Assembly (NCBI GenBank): GCA_963772825.1
Contig: CAVYYX010000006.1
Coordinates: 186,001-250,000, forward strand
Reading direction: 5' to 3'
DNA from: Desertimonas sp963772825
Lineage (GTDB): Bacteria > Actinomycetota > Acidimicrobiia > Acidimicrobiales > Ilumatobacteraceae
DNA length: 64,000 bases
The notes under the pieces are model-generated. The model did not search any database. It had not been told where the DNA came from and was given only the letters and a program-made list of their open reading frames with translations. The first letter of the stretch is position 1. Each line of letters opens with the position of its first letter. The position numbers and the translations under genes are program-made. Of the stretch, positions 53,733 through 64,000 are shown in pieces.

Positions 53733-54272
53733 ATGAGGTTTCGCGAGACCCCGGTCGCGGGTGCCTTGACCATCGAACTCGAGCCACACGTCGACGAACG
53801 CGGCTCGTTCGCGAGGGCCTTCTGCCAACGCGAGCTGGCTGCGGCAGGCGTCCACTTCGAGGTGCGTCAAGCGAGCCTCGCCCACACCGTCGCAGCTGGC
53901 ATCGTGCGCGGCCTCCACTACCAGGTCGATCCGCCCGAGCAGAAGATCGTCCGATGCATCGCCGGTGCCGTGTTCAACGCCATCGTCGACGTACGTCCCG
54001 ACTCACCGACGCGCCTGGCGACGTTCCATCTCCGGCTCGACCCGGTCGACCGCGTCGGTCTGTTCGTCCCCGCCGGTGTCGCTCACGGCTATCAGGCCCT
54101 GGAGGACCACACCGAGGTCATGTACCTCACGGATCAGTTCTACGAAGCGGGCCACGAGCGCGGCGTGCGCTACTGCGATCCGGCGCTGGCGATACCGTGG
54201 CCGATCACGCCGCGCAACGTGACACCACGCGACGAGCAGTGGCCGCTGCTCGAAGCGGCGGCGGAGCGCTGA
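53733..54272 (+). CDS. rfbC: dTDP-4-dehydrorhamnose 3,5-epimerase family protein
   Basis: RfbC inverts C3 and C5 of a 4-keto-6-deoxy sugar nucleotide. This 179-residue cupin has HVDERGSFARAFCQREL, RQASLAHTVAAGIVRGLHYQ (catalytic His), EQKIVRCIAGAVFNAIVDVR and FVPAGVAHGYQALEDHTEVM, ending IPWPITPRNVTPRDEQWPLL. The Tyr of the active site is in VMYLTDQFYEAG. No RmlA, RmlB or RmlD gene is in the window, so its substrate may be a CDP- or dTDP-sugar made with genes elsewhere. The start is ATG 53733. Confidence 0.92.
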   Translation: MRFRETPVAGALTIELEPHVDERGSFARAFCQRELAAAGVHFEVRQASLAHTVAAGIVRGLHYQVDPPEQKIVRCIAGAVFNAIVDVRPDSPTRLATFHLRLDPVDRVGLFVPAGVAHGYQALEDHTEVMYLTDQFYEAGHERGVRYCDPALAIPWPITPRNVTPRDEQWPLLEAAAER

Positions 54273-54475
54273 TCGCTCGATGAGCTGGACATTGATGGCC
54301 GCCAACGACGGCGTCACATCACCCAGCTCCCGGCGCTGGCCCATCGATGTTGGCCAGCGGGAAGACGACGATCCTCGTTCCGCGTCTCGCGTCGCGCGGC
54401 CTCCGCTGCTCGAGCATCGACGCCGAGCCGTTCACGTTGGACGCGAAGCGCCGGCACCTCGGCTCGGGCGGACGG

Positions 54476-56355
<1,880 letters not shown>

Positions 56356-56359
<4 letters not shown>

Positions 56360-57251
56360 CGTCGTCCCGGAACGCTGCGGGTGAGTGCACCGACTCCAGC
56401 GGCGACTGCGGCGCCGCCTGCGCTGCGCGCCAGACGCGGCGAGTTACGGACCATCCACCCCCGCACGCTGCGGCGCGCCCGCTTGTCCTCGACGTCGTCG
56501 AGCTGTGCGTGATCGATGGCTCGGAACAGCTCCCTCGTATACCGCAGCACGGTGCCGCGCTGAGGCGAGGCGAGCCCCGAATAGAAGCTCGCCCGGCCGG
56601 CGCGCGTCACCCGCTCGTGGTGGTTCCGCACGTAGAACAGCCGGCGCGGATCGCGCAACAACGGCCCCTGCAGGGCGAGCTCCGCGAGGAACAGCCGGTC
56701 CCCCGACCAGAAGAAGGGCAGCATCAGCCGCGTCCTAGCCATCATCTCACGTCGGTAGAGGCCGTAGCAGAACTGGCAGGCGTGGTTGAACGAGGCGAGT
56801 TGGGTGAAGCGCACGGCAGGGTCCGGGTCATCGGTGACGATCGGTTCTCGAGCCAGACCGATCTCCGCGCCCTCGCCGTCGATCTCACAGATCTCCGACA
56901 CGGCAGCGGCGGCGTCCGGTCGGGCCTTGAGCAAGGCCATCGTCGCCTCGTAGAACTCCGGTGCCGCCACGTCGTCGTAGGAATGCCACTGGAAGTATTC
57001 GCCGTGGGTGTCGTTGAACACGGCGTTCCAGTTCCCGACGAGCCCGATGTTCTCGGGACGGCGAACGTAGCTGAAGCGCGCGTCGGCCGCCACCACCGCC
57101 TCGGCGATGTCACGGGTCGCGTCGGTCGAGGCATTGTCGGCGATGACGACCTCGAAATCCTCGAACGTCTGCGCCCGGATGCCATCGAGCGACGCCTGCA
57201 ATAGCGCTCGCCGTTGTACACCGGCATCCCGACCGTCAGCTGGCAACCCAT
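56356..57251 (-). CDS. Family 2 glycosyltransferase (one frameshift)
   Basis: The N-terminus MGCQLTVGMPVYNGERY is followed, after a missing T at about 57202, by LQASLDGIRAQTFEDFEVVI. Then come ADNASTDATRDIAEAVVAAD, NWNAVFNDTHGEYFQWHSYD (DXD-like) and a C-terminal region with FFWSGDRLFLAELALQG. The corrected protein is about 298 residues, normal for GT2. ATG 57251 fits the family start; a longer frame to 57546 exists, but its extra residues are not conserved in this type. It is coupled with the ABC exporter gene. Confidence 0.85.
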
Positions 57252-57356
57252 CAGAATCGAAGCTATCGTCGTGGCGAAGCGTCGCCGCGGCGACCACGGA
57301 CCTGTTGAGTAGGTTGCGCGGCGATCTCGGGAGCTGAACCTTCGCGATCACGCCGT

Positions 57357-57620
57357 CGAGTGCTTCCGCGCAGGACGGCTCGGCAAACCAGTCGAGTTCG
57401 GCTACAAGGCCCAAGTCGCAGACAACAGCCACGGGCTCGTCGTCGATCACTCGTTGCACCTCGGCAGCCCCGCCGACACGAACTGTTTGCCTCGCCATCG
57501 ACCCCCATCCAAGACCAACCTCGGAGTCGACGCGGTCGCTGGTCACCGCCGACCGCGGCTACGGGGACTCCAGGATCAAAGCCGATCTCGCCGCCGGGGT
57601 GGCCACCGTCGTCAACCCCC
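57357..57620 (+). mobile_element. Transposase remnant (DDE type, internally deleted)
   Basis: The plus strand reads CFRAGRLGKPVEFGYKAQVA and DNSHGLVVDHSLHLGSPADT, then in another frame VTADRGYGDSRIKADLAAGV and ATVVNPH. The first block matches the middle of ISNCY/IS1182-like transposases, and TADRGYG is the second conserved block. The part between them has been lost and the ends are missing. It lies between the glycosyltransferase and the polymerase and supplies the end of the polymerase frame. Confidence 0.65.
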
Positions 57621-58882
57621 ACGCCGGAGATGATGCCGTCTCGACGGACGTCACTCGCCAGAGCGCTCCGACCATCCCGATGCAGAGGTACAGCAGGTTC
57701 GTCAGAATCTGGTAGAAGAACGAGTCGAACGTGTAGGTGCTGACGATCAGGCCGACGATCGTCGCCGCGAGCGCGGCGCCGGCAATGCTCTGTTCGGGCG
57801 GGGCGCCTTGTCGGGTGCGCCAAGCAACCGCGACCACGAACCCGATGAACAACACGAGCGCAGCGACTCCGAGGAGGCCCATCGTGATCAGGAGAGCGTG
57901 GATCTGGTTGTCAAGGAGGAAGCCGTCGTCGATCGTGAACGTGCCGTAGCCGCGCCCGAACAGCGGGTACTCGGATACGAGCTCCATCACGAGGGGAAAC
58001 CGTTTCTGGCGGGCTACGACGCTCGGGTCGCCTGGCGAATCTATGACCAGCGCTCGCAGCGTCCCGACCAGACCACCTACCGCCACCCCAGCAACGACCA
58101 CGAAGGCGCCGGCGACGAGGAGGAACGTAAGTCGTTGCCACCACGTCACGGCGATCAACAACACGGCGCCTGCAGCGACCATCACCACCATGGCCGAGCG
58201 CGAGAGTGAGATCATCGCCGCGAAACCCAAGCCCGCCAGCGGCAAAGTCCATAGGAGGCGGCCTGGACGTGTCCGAAGCGACCAGTACGCGAGCGGAACG
58301 AGCCCGGCGGCGACCGACCCCGAACTCGATCGGATGCATTGCCGTCCCCCGTGCACGGGTGAAGTTCGACCGGGCCTCGAGCCCGGTTGCTGCGAAGTTC
58401 GAGATGAGCCCGGGTGGTTTAAGCGATCGAGCGAAGTCGACCCCGAGGTAGAATTCCGCTAACCCAGCGCCGACCATGATCATCGACGCAGCTACCACGG
58501 TGCGGGCCATCCCGGCGATTTGCTCTCGCGTTCGAAGTCCGTCGAGAGCCACGAGGGCGATGCCGGCGACTCCGAGCGTGGCGATCAGCGTTCGATCGGA
58601 CTGGGTGCTCTCGATTGGCGTCAAGACCCGTTGTTTGCCCATGGTCCACGAGGCGAGCACGACGGCGATGTAGCAAAGAAGCGCCCAGCGCACGGGGTTG
58701 GGCTCGGCGGTCTGGGTGTTGCCGAACACGAGTCGTGCAAGCAGCCACCACACGAGGGCGATGACCCCGAACAGGGTAGGTATTGATCCGACGGAACCGG
58801 CGCCCGGGATGATGTAGTACGCCGGAATCAGAAAGAGGACGAAAAGGAAACAGCGCAGATACTGAACCGGGCTGATCGTCAC
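57559..58882 (-). CDS. O-antigen ligase/polymerase-like membrane protein (frameshift; 3' end altered)
   Basis: This protein has about ten membrane helices, starting VTISPVQYLRCFLFVLFLIP. It has the polymerase features ARSNFTRARGTAMHPIEFGS and a large loop, RQKRFPLVMELVSEYPLFGR and GYGTFTIDDGFLLDNQIHAL. One extra G at about 58320 breaks the frame in HPIEFGS. The last helix ends near CIGMVGALWRVTS (about 57660). The remaining tail is encoded by the antisense strand of a transposase remnant, so the original C-terminus was probably lost. It starts at GTG 58882, overlapping the Wzz-like stop. It likely polymerises or ligates the repeat unit. Confidence 0.82.
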
Positions 58883-60484
58883 GGCTGCGTGGCCGGCTCC
58901 TCGGCGGGCCGCTCGGCGACGTCGCCATTCGATTCGACAATACGTGCTCGCGGCTTCGCCGCCGTCCTCGCGACGCAGCGCAGCACGCTCTCTGGAGCGC
59001 CGCCCGCGGGCGATCTGGCGGCATCCGCCGCGGCGACGGCCGCAGGCTCCTCCGACTCGACCGTCACCCCCGCACCGGGCCGCGGAGGTGCAGCCTCCGC
59101 GACGATCGGCGCCGCGCTGACCTCCGTCGGCTTGGCCGCGGGCGATCTGGCGGCATCCGCCGCGGCGACGGCCGCAGGCTCCTCCGACTCGACCGTCACC
59201 CCCGCACCGGGCCGCGGAGGTGCAGCCTCCGCGACGATCGGCGCCGCGCTGACCTCCGTCGGCTTGGCCGCGGGCGATCTGGCGGCATCCGCCGCGGCGA
59301 CGGCCGCAGGCTCCTCCGACTCGACCGTCACCCCCGCACCGGGCCGCGGAGGTGCAGCCTCCGCGACGATCGGCGCCGCGCTGACCTCCGTCGGCTTGGC
59401 CAGCGGGCGATCTGGCGGCATCCGCCGCGGCGACGGCCGCAGGCTCCTCCGACTCGACCGTCACCCCCGCACCGGGCCGCGGAGGTGCAGCCTCCGCGAC
59501 GATCGGCGCCGCGCTGACCTCCGTCGGCTTGGCCGACCTCATCCGGCGACGCATCACGAAGGCATCAGCTACGACGGCACTGCCGAGAGCGAGTCCGCCC
59601 CCGAGCACCACAACACCCGCGAGTGCTCGCACCATCGACGACGCCGTGAGCGCGGGTTCGGACGGAGGCAACAACGAGCGGAAGGTTGTGCGGACGTTCT
59701 GGCCCACGCCCGCGTCGGTCTGCAGCGCCTCTAGCTCAGCCTCCAACCGCCCGATGACGAGCTCGTGGATCTCGTAGGCCAACTCAGCGGACGACGCAGT
59801 AACGGTGGTGTTGAGGATCGGCGCCCGGCGTCCTTCGCTCTGTGTGACGGTGAATGTGGCCGATGGGTCGACCGCCACGATCTGTCGTGCGAGCGCCGGA
59901 TCGGTGGCGATCGTAGACATCCAGTCCAACGTGTCGATGCCCGGTGGGAACGGGTTGAACCGCGCGGTGGGCACCTGACTGACCGACACGGTGGACGTCA
60001 ACCGGTAGGTGCCGTCGTCGTTCTCGGTGACATCAGCGATGTCCGGCGGGGTGACCGTGGCCAATGCCACCGAACTCCCGGCGGTGTCGAACGACCTCTG
60101 GAGGAGGGCCGGGCTGGCTGAGATCAGGTGCTCCACCGTCCCAACGGCGAGGTCCGCTGACGGCGCGTCGACGGTGAAGCGGATTACGGGGTTGTTGGGC
60201 ACGGCCGCAACCTCGAACGTGTCGACAAAGCCGCTCTCAGCGACGCTGGCTCGCACGAATCCCGAGCCATAGAGCGCCGGCGCGAGCTGTGCGACCACGA
60301 CCGGATCGAGCGGCTCGGGGCTGACGTCGGTCGCTTCTGAGGTCAGGAAGTAGGAGGAGGTCGACGTGTACGCATTTGCTCGCGTCGAGACCATCCACGC
60401 GCCAACGAGCAGGGTCAGCACGACGATCGGGAGAACGACCGGCCACCGACGCCGCACCATCTTGAGAATGTCGAGAAGATCCAT
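58879..60484 (-). CDS. Wzz-like chain-length protein with C-terminal tandem repeats (frameshift)
   Basis: This membrane protein starts MDLLDILKMVRRRWPVVLPI with a first helix (VVLPIVVLTLLVGAWMV). It has a long extracytoplasmic part (TSTSSYFLTSEATDVSPEP, DAPSADLAVGTVEHLISASP) and a second helix, ALAGVVVLGGGLALGSAVVA. This is the plan of polysaccharide co-polymerases. The cytoplasmic tail holds four copies of a 44-residue unit beginning AKPTEVSAAPIVAEA. An inserted base at 59402 between the first and second unit shifts the frame. Without it the protein would be about 534 residues and end DVAERPAEEPATQP. Its stop overlaps the polymerase start, and no tyrosine kinase domain is attached. Confidence 0.78.
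59007..59534 (-). repeat. Four near-identical 132-bp tandem repeats
   Basis: Copies begin at about 59009, 59141 and 59273 (period exactly 132) and 59406 (133, because of one inserted base at 59402). Each encodes 44 residues of a Pro/Ala/Glu-rich cytoplasmic tail. The near identity of copies suggests recent duplication or gene conversion and makes the copy number unstable. Confidence 0.92.
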
Positions 60485-60772
60485 GGCTGAAAAGCGGCGC
60501 GCCACGGTGGCCCGCCTGCACCGAAGTATACCCGTCTTCGAAAAGGAATTTCCCGAAATGGCCAAGAGGGCGCGGCGATCCGTGTCACGGCTCGCGGGCC
60601 GGCTGCGGGACTTCGCCCTCATGTCGCCGTCAGCCACCTTCATCAACGATGGTGTCTGTCACCTTCGGCGCGTCTGCGATCGCAGTTGATGGCGTGGCCG
60701 TGAGAGCCATGTTGGGCAGCGACAAACGAGGCGAGAAACATCGCCCTCCCGAGACGGTGGGGATCCCGCGGC

Positions 60773-61156
60773 GTGACCGGAGTCGCTGCGGCTCGACCTG
60801 CAGCCAGGCTCACCGTCTTGTATGGCGTCAACGGTGTCGGCAAGACGACCGTGCTCGGCGGGCTCCCGGCTGCACTCACGGGCGTCGCGCCGGAAAGTGG
60901 ACGAGTCGAGCTTCATTGCGTCGTCGACGACAGCCCATGTGGTGACCTCTGGCGCGAGATCACCGATCGCGTCCCTTCGTTGGCTCACCAGATCCATATG
61001 AAGCGGGTGGAACCACGACGCCCGCGAACTGCTCCGAGATGGACGAAAGCACGCGGCGCAGCGGCGACGACTGTCCGGCCCACGGCGTCCAGGCGGGATA
61101 GGGGGCTTCGCCGCCGGGTACTGGAAGGAAACGGGGGATCCGCAGTATCCAACTAG
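60773..61156 (+). pseudogene. P-loop-containing fragment
   Basis: A frame from GTG 60773 contains ARLTVLYGVNGVGKTTVLGG, a good Walker A (GVNGVGKT), followed by VELHCVVDDSPCGDLWREIT. After about residue 80 the sequence turns into arginine-rich, non-conserved residues. I think it is the remains of an ATPase gene, perhaps a kinase or transporter subunit lost from this locus, but a chance frame cannot be ruled out. No Walker B or other motif is seen. The stretch from 60485 to 60772, which should include the Wzz promoter, holds no other gene. Confidence 0.3.
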
Positions 61157-61169
61157 CAGGAGAAACGCC

Positions 61170-61643
61170 TTGAAGAACGCCTTGAAGACGGTCGACACCT
61201 TCGACGGCTGGCGGTGTCGAGCAGCTCCGGCCGGCATCCATGTCTACGACGTCAACGGCGACAAGATCGGCGAAATGAAGGCCCTCTACTACCTCGACGA
61301 CACCGGCCTTCCCGAGTGGATGGCGATTCGCAGCGGCTTCTTCGGGTTGCGCACAAGCATTGCACCAATGGTCCGCGGCTCGATTCGCGACGGCAAGCTG
61401 TATCTGCCCTACACCAAGGATCAGGTCAAGGAGGCCCCCAAACTCGCCCGCCATGGCTACTCCACCACCCTGAGGAAAGGCGAGCTCTTCGACCACTACG
61501 GCCTCGAACGTTTCGTCAGTGAGCCACGGTCGGACACCCGTCCTACGCGCACCGACCTCCTGGAGCAGGTCGGCGACGAGCACGTCGCGATGACCTACAT
61601 CGGCGACGGTGGGGTCTCGGTGTCGCCGCGACAGCCGATGTGA
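61170..61643 (+). CDS. PRC-barrel domain protein
   Basis: This 157-residue protein has a PRC-barrel-type beta fold near the N-terminus. It contains IHVYDVNGDKIGEMKALYYL, LPEWMAIRSGFFGLRTSIAP and MVRGSIRDGKLYLPYTKDQV, with the short KEAPKL after it. The C-terminal part has RKGELFDHYGLERFVSE. Such proteins occur as stress or RNA-processing related proteins, and the role here is unknown. TTG 61170 is used because AGGAG lies 8 bases before it. The 3' end overlaps the convergent WhiB gene by 49 bp. Confidence 0.78.
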   Translation: MKNALKTVDTFDGWRCRAAPAGIHVYDVNGDKIGEMKALYYLDDTGLPEWMAIRSGFFGLRTSIAPMVRGSIRDGKLYLPYTKDQVKEAPKLARHGYSTTLRKGELFDHYGLERFVSEPRSDTRPTRTDLLEQVGDEHVAMTYIGDGGVSVSPRQPM

Positions 61644-61999
61644 CGTTCAGCGGGACAGGTGTCCCGGTGGGCTGAAACACGGCGAAGCATGACCCGCTCG
61701 TCGAACGTCAATCCCCCGGCAATCATCGCTTCGGCAGGATCGGGATCCGTCAACGCCCAGTCGCGGCACTGTTCCAGCACTGGACACCCCCGGCAGATCG
61801 CCTTGACCTCGGCGATCTTGTCCTCGTAGGACTTGACAACCCGCTTGCCGTCGACGACTTCGTCTCGGCGGGGTCGCCCCCTGCGGACCGTCGGCATGAT
61901 GAACAGGTCCATGCGGTTACGACAGGCCGCGTGACGCACCCATCCCTTCGGTTGCTGCACAGCGACGTCGAGCCGTTGTGCCGTTCCACGGTTTGCCAT
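61595..61999 (-). CDS. WhiB-family Fe-S transcriptional regulator
   Basis: This 134-residue protein has the WhiB layout. The first Cys is in VRHAACRNRMDLF, and CRGCPVLEQC supplies three more for the [4Fe-4S] cluster. It then has the turn GGLTFDERVMLRR. A basic segment, PTVRRGRPRRDEVVDGKRVV, lies between the first Cys and the CxxC, an insertion not usual in the family. WhiB proteins respond to redox or nitric oxide and bind sigma factor region 4. A C-terminal extension with two further Cys follows. Confidence 0.85.
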   Translation of the reverse strand: MANRGTAQRLDVAVQQPKGWVRHAACRNRMDLFIMPTVRRGRPRRDEVVDGKRVVKSYEDKIAEVKAICRGCPVLEQCRDWALTDPDPAEAMIAGGLTFDERVMLRRVSAHRDTCPAERHIGCRGDTETPPSPM

Positions 62000-62168
62000 T
62001 TGCGCCTCCCGCCAAGGATTGCTCGCATCGCATCACCATCGGTCCGTCCGGTCCAGGACGGGACGCCAGAGTACACGGCGGCGCGAAACCACGCTCCGAA
62101 TAACAGAACGCCGCGGGCGCTTACGGCCCACCTCAGCCGATGGCGAGCAACGCCGCAGACGTCGACGC

Positions 62169-62438
62169 TCACCGACCGACCACCCGACGCCGCACCCGCA
62201 CGGCACGGCTGACCCCGGCCCGGTAACCGAACCTCGTCAACAGGGCCGGCAACTCGTCGGCTTCCTGGTCGCACTCGGCACGAACCGGACAGCCGGCACC
62301 CAACTCGGCAGCCGCCGCAAAGCCTCCACGGCCACGCCCCCGGAAGAACAACTCGGTCGCACCATGGCAGGCGATCCGGTGGTGCCAGCCGGAGCGCCAC
62401 CACTGCTCGACCGGCACAGCAGCACGGGCGACGGACAC
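62169..62438 (-). CDS. WhiB-like protein lacking one cluster cysteine
   Basis: This 89-residue protein has WHHRIACHGATELFFRGRG, the first-Cys region of WhiB proteins, and GCPVRAECDQEADELPALLT for the CPVRAEC block. TRFGYRAGVSRAVRVRRRVV resembles the RFGxWGGxS turn and basic tail. The Cys three residues before CPVRAEC is replaced (ELGAGCPVRAEC), so only three remain. It may be a decaying copy or a cluster-less regulator. It lies 170 bp upstream of the other WhiB gene in the same direction. Confidence 0.6.
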   Translation of the reverse strand: MSVARAAVPVEQWWRSGWHHRIACHGATELFFRGRGRGGFAAAAELGAGCPVRAECDQEADELPALLTRFGYRAGVSRAVRVRRRVVGR

Positions 62439-62616
62439 CGGTGACCGATGGTTGTGCTCGTGTAAGCCAGCGGAGCGCTAACTGTCGCCAGCACTACATC
62501 CGTCCCAGGCGCGCTGTATGGCTGCGTGACCGGGTGGGGACGCTGTCAGGGTGCGGACTACCGCGAAACCGTCTCGCCCGCTACGTTACGGCAGCCGATC
62601 GGCGGAGGGGGAACGG

Positions 62617-62880
62617 ATGAAGCGAAGGACGGCGGCGGTGCTGAGCGTGGTAACGGCGATGATCGGCTTGGCGATGGTCACCGGCGGCAGCGACGACGCT
62701 GAGAGCACCGGCGACTTCGATATCCGCCTACAGGAGGGTGCGCCGTGTTCCGAGCTCTTTGCGATCCTCAAAGAGATCGATGTGTCCTCCACTGGCATCC
62801 CCGAGATGAACGAGGCGATGCGAGCGGTCGGCTGCTACAGCATCGACTCGGAGCGCATCGACTCGGAGCCCATCGACTAG
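62617..62880 (+). CDS. Small exported protein, 87 residues
   Basis: ATG 62617 has GGAGGGG in front and opens a signal peptide (MKRRTAAVLSVVTAMIGLAM). A short acidic mature part follows, with two Cys (GAPCSELFAIL and VGCYSIDSE) that could form one disulfide. A small repeat, DSERIDSEPID, closes it. I do not recognise the family. The compact gene with its own ribosome site looks real. Confidence 0.6.
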   Translation: MKRRTAAVLSVVTAMIGLAMVTGGSDDAESTGDFDIRLQEGAPCSELFAILKEIDVSSTGIPEMNEAMRAVGCYSIDSERIDSEPID

Positions 62881-63040
62881 GCCACCAGACAATTCTCTGG
62901 TGCTGCATACCGCACCGCCCACCCCCCAGTCGTGCTCTCTCTCGCCGAGACAGAGGTTGTCGGCCTCCAGGGTGGGCGGAAACCGGCCGGTGCGCTGTCA
63001 GGGCGCCGACGATTCCTGCAGCGCGGTACGACGCAGCCGA

Positions 63041-63379
63041 TATGTACGACGACTTCGGGCGTTTCGCCAGCTCGGGCTTGACCAGGCCGGCGCGGCGCAG
63101 GGTGCGGTAGATCGTCGCCCGTGACACGGTCACGTCGTGATGGGTGACGAGGTGCCAGCGGATCGTGTCAGCACCAGCATCGACGCCTTCGGTGACCAGT
63201 TCGTGACGCAGCTGGACACCGACGGGATCCCCGACGGCTGTCGTAGCCTCCAGCTCGGCAGCGAGGCGCACGACCGCGGCGCGAAGCTGGCGGTATGTGA
63301 AAGTGCGCTCTCCGTCTACGATCGCGACGCTCGACACGTGCGCCCGCGCGAGCAAGAGTCGTTGGTGTTCATAACACGC
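63041..63379 (-). pseudogene. Chimeric remnant: AMP-ligase N-terminus joined to IS481-type transposase piece
   Basis: Reading leftward, residues VSSVAIVDGERTFTYRQLRA and AVVRLAAELEA...GDPVGVQL are the start of an AMP-binding enzyme. At about 63209 the frame continues straight into EGVDAGADTIRWHLVTHHDV and TVSRATIYRTLRRAGLVKPE, the helix-turn-helix of an IS481-family transposase, up to KRPKSSY. Both parts are broken off. The rest of this region (62900-63040 and 63380-63679) shows nothing I can support. Confidence 0.65.
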
Positions 63380-63679
63380 CTCATTCCCTATTCGCCTTGA
63401 GGACTCCGCCGACATTGCATGATGCCTGGTCATCCGGGGGCGTCAACGCAGCAACTAAGGCGTTCAGGTTTATCGTCCGCCCACGCTGCTCACGGAGGAG
63501 CGCACTCGCGAGGATCTGGCAGACATCCGACGGTGGAGACCGACGTCAACGCTTGCGAGCGAAGTCCAGCGCCTCTCGCGATTTGATCTCGAACCGACGC
63601 ACCTGGCCTGGGTAGGGGGCGGGCGCCATTCGGGTCGCGGAGTCCGTTGGATGATTTGGGAGCGGGTGAGATCCTTGGA

Positions 63680-64000
63680 TCAATCCCGAGTCGCCATCAA
63701 TGCGATCTGGGAATACAGCAGATAGTCGAAGCGCCCACGGGTGAGTGAGTTCACGAATCGCGGCTTCGGACGAAGAGGATAAGCTGGGCCCACCTTGACG
63801 ACGGTAAAACCGCAGTCACGAAACATCTCGGCGTACGATCGCGGGGTAAACCATCGTAGGTGCGTTCGGTCCATGATTCCCGAATCTTCTAGATCCCATC
63901 TGCCGTTCAGAAGCATGTGAATTGTTGAATAGTGTGCGACATTAGGAGAGCCTGCGACCACGATTGCGCCAGGCTTTAGGAGTCTGTGCAGTACGTTTAG
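63680..64000 (-). CDS. SAM-dependent methyltransferase, C-terminal part (gene runs off window)
   Basis: The open frame runs from the window edge to 63680. It reads LHRLLKPGAIVVAGSPNVAH, then a segment with SGIMDRTHLRWFTPRSYAEM and FRDCGFTVVKVGP, a classic end of methyltransferase 11/23-type proteins. The upstream SAM site is outside the window. The DNA is less GC-rich than its surroundings, as for the oxygenase at 35-36 kb. A role in polysaccharide or lipid methylation is likely. Confidence 0.78.
   Translation of the reverse strand, partial: LNVLHRLLKPGAIVVAGSPNVAHYSTIHMLLNGRWDLEDSGIMDRTHLRWFTPRSYAEMFRDCGFTVVKVGPAYPLRPKPRFVNSLTRGRFDYLLYSQIALMATRD

Noticed and set aside
59007..59534. Tandem repeats considered as a CRISPR array
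   Set aside because: Units are 132 bp, contiguous without variable spacers, and encode a conserved protein tail.

Overview
This is high-GC chromosomal DNA of an actinobacterium. Two WhiB-type genes, a PAC2-family protein, a maleylpyruvate-isomerase-fold protein of the mycothiol-linked kind, a SerC of the mycobacterial type and a probably leaderless ilvB leader peptide support this. A lineage such as Acidimicrobiia is plausible, but the window alone does not prove it. No rRNA, tRNA or CRISPR array was found.

Bases 1-34.9 kb are mostly core metabolism. In order they hold: moeA (cut by the window edge), galU, an FmdB-like protein without its cysteines, a SAF-domain protein, uppP, the tldE-tldD pair, a hotdog thioesterase, a PAP2 phosphatase, dxs, nfuA and a CDF metal transporter. 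Next is a TPP-riboswitch-controlled thiamine operon (thiN-thiB-thiP-thiQ). After that come gnd-zwf, a MazEF-like toxin-antitoxin pair, cobO-cobT, an aminotransferase, serC, PAC2, and ilvB-ilvN-ilvC, whose leader carries a peptide and an attenuator. A DUF4012 protein closes this part. Two families of short interspersed repeats sit between genes in the first 20 kb.

Bases 35-61 kb are a cell-surface polysaccharide locus. It holds a polyprenyl-phosphate sugar-1-phosphate transferase, several glycosyltransferases, sugar epimerase and nucleotidyltransferase genes (an extended SDR, rfbF, rfbC), two PIG-L deacetylases, methyltransferases and a class III aminotransferase next to a SAF-type oxidoreductase. 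An ABC flippase-like exporter, an O-antigen ligase-like polymerase and a Wzz-like chain-length protein with a 44-residue tandem repeat complete it. Embedded at 41.4-45.3 kb is a small cassette of acyltransferase, PLP decarboxylase, acyl carrier protein and AMP-forming ligase. It looks like a carrier-protein route for making and attaching an amine-bearing acyl group to the polymer, and is the most novel system-level feature here.

Bases 57.3-57.6 kb and 61-64 kb hold mobile-element debris, a P-loop fragment, a PRC-barrel protein, the two WhiB-type genes, a small secreted protein and the end of a low-GC methyltransferase.

Many conserved genes between 21 and 59 kb carry single-base frameshifts, often at short homopolymers and often in compensating pairs. 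I read most of these as sequence errors rather than true pseudogenes, and give gene limits spanning the shifts.
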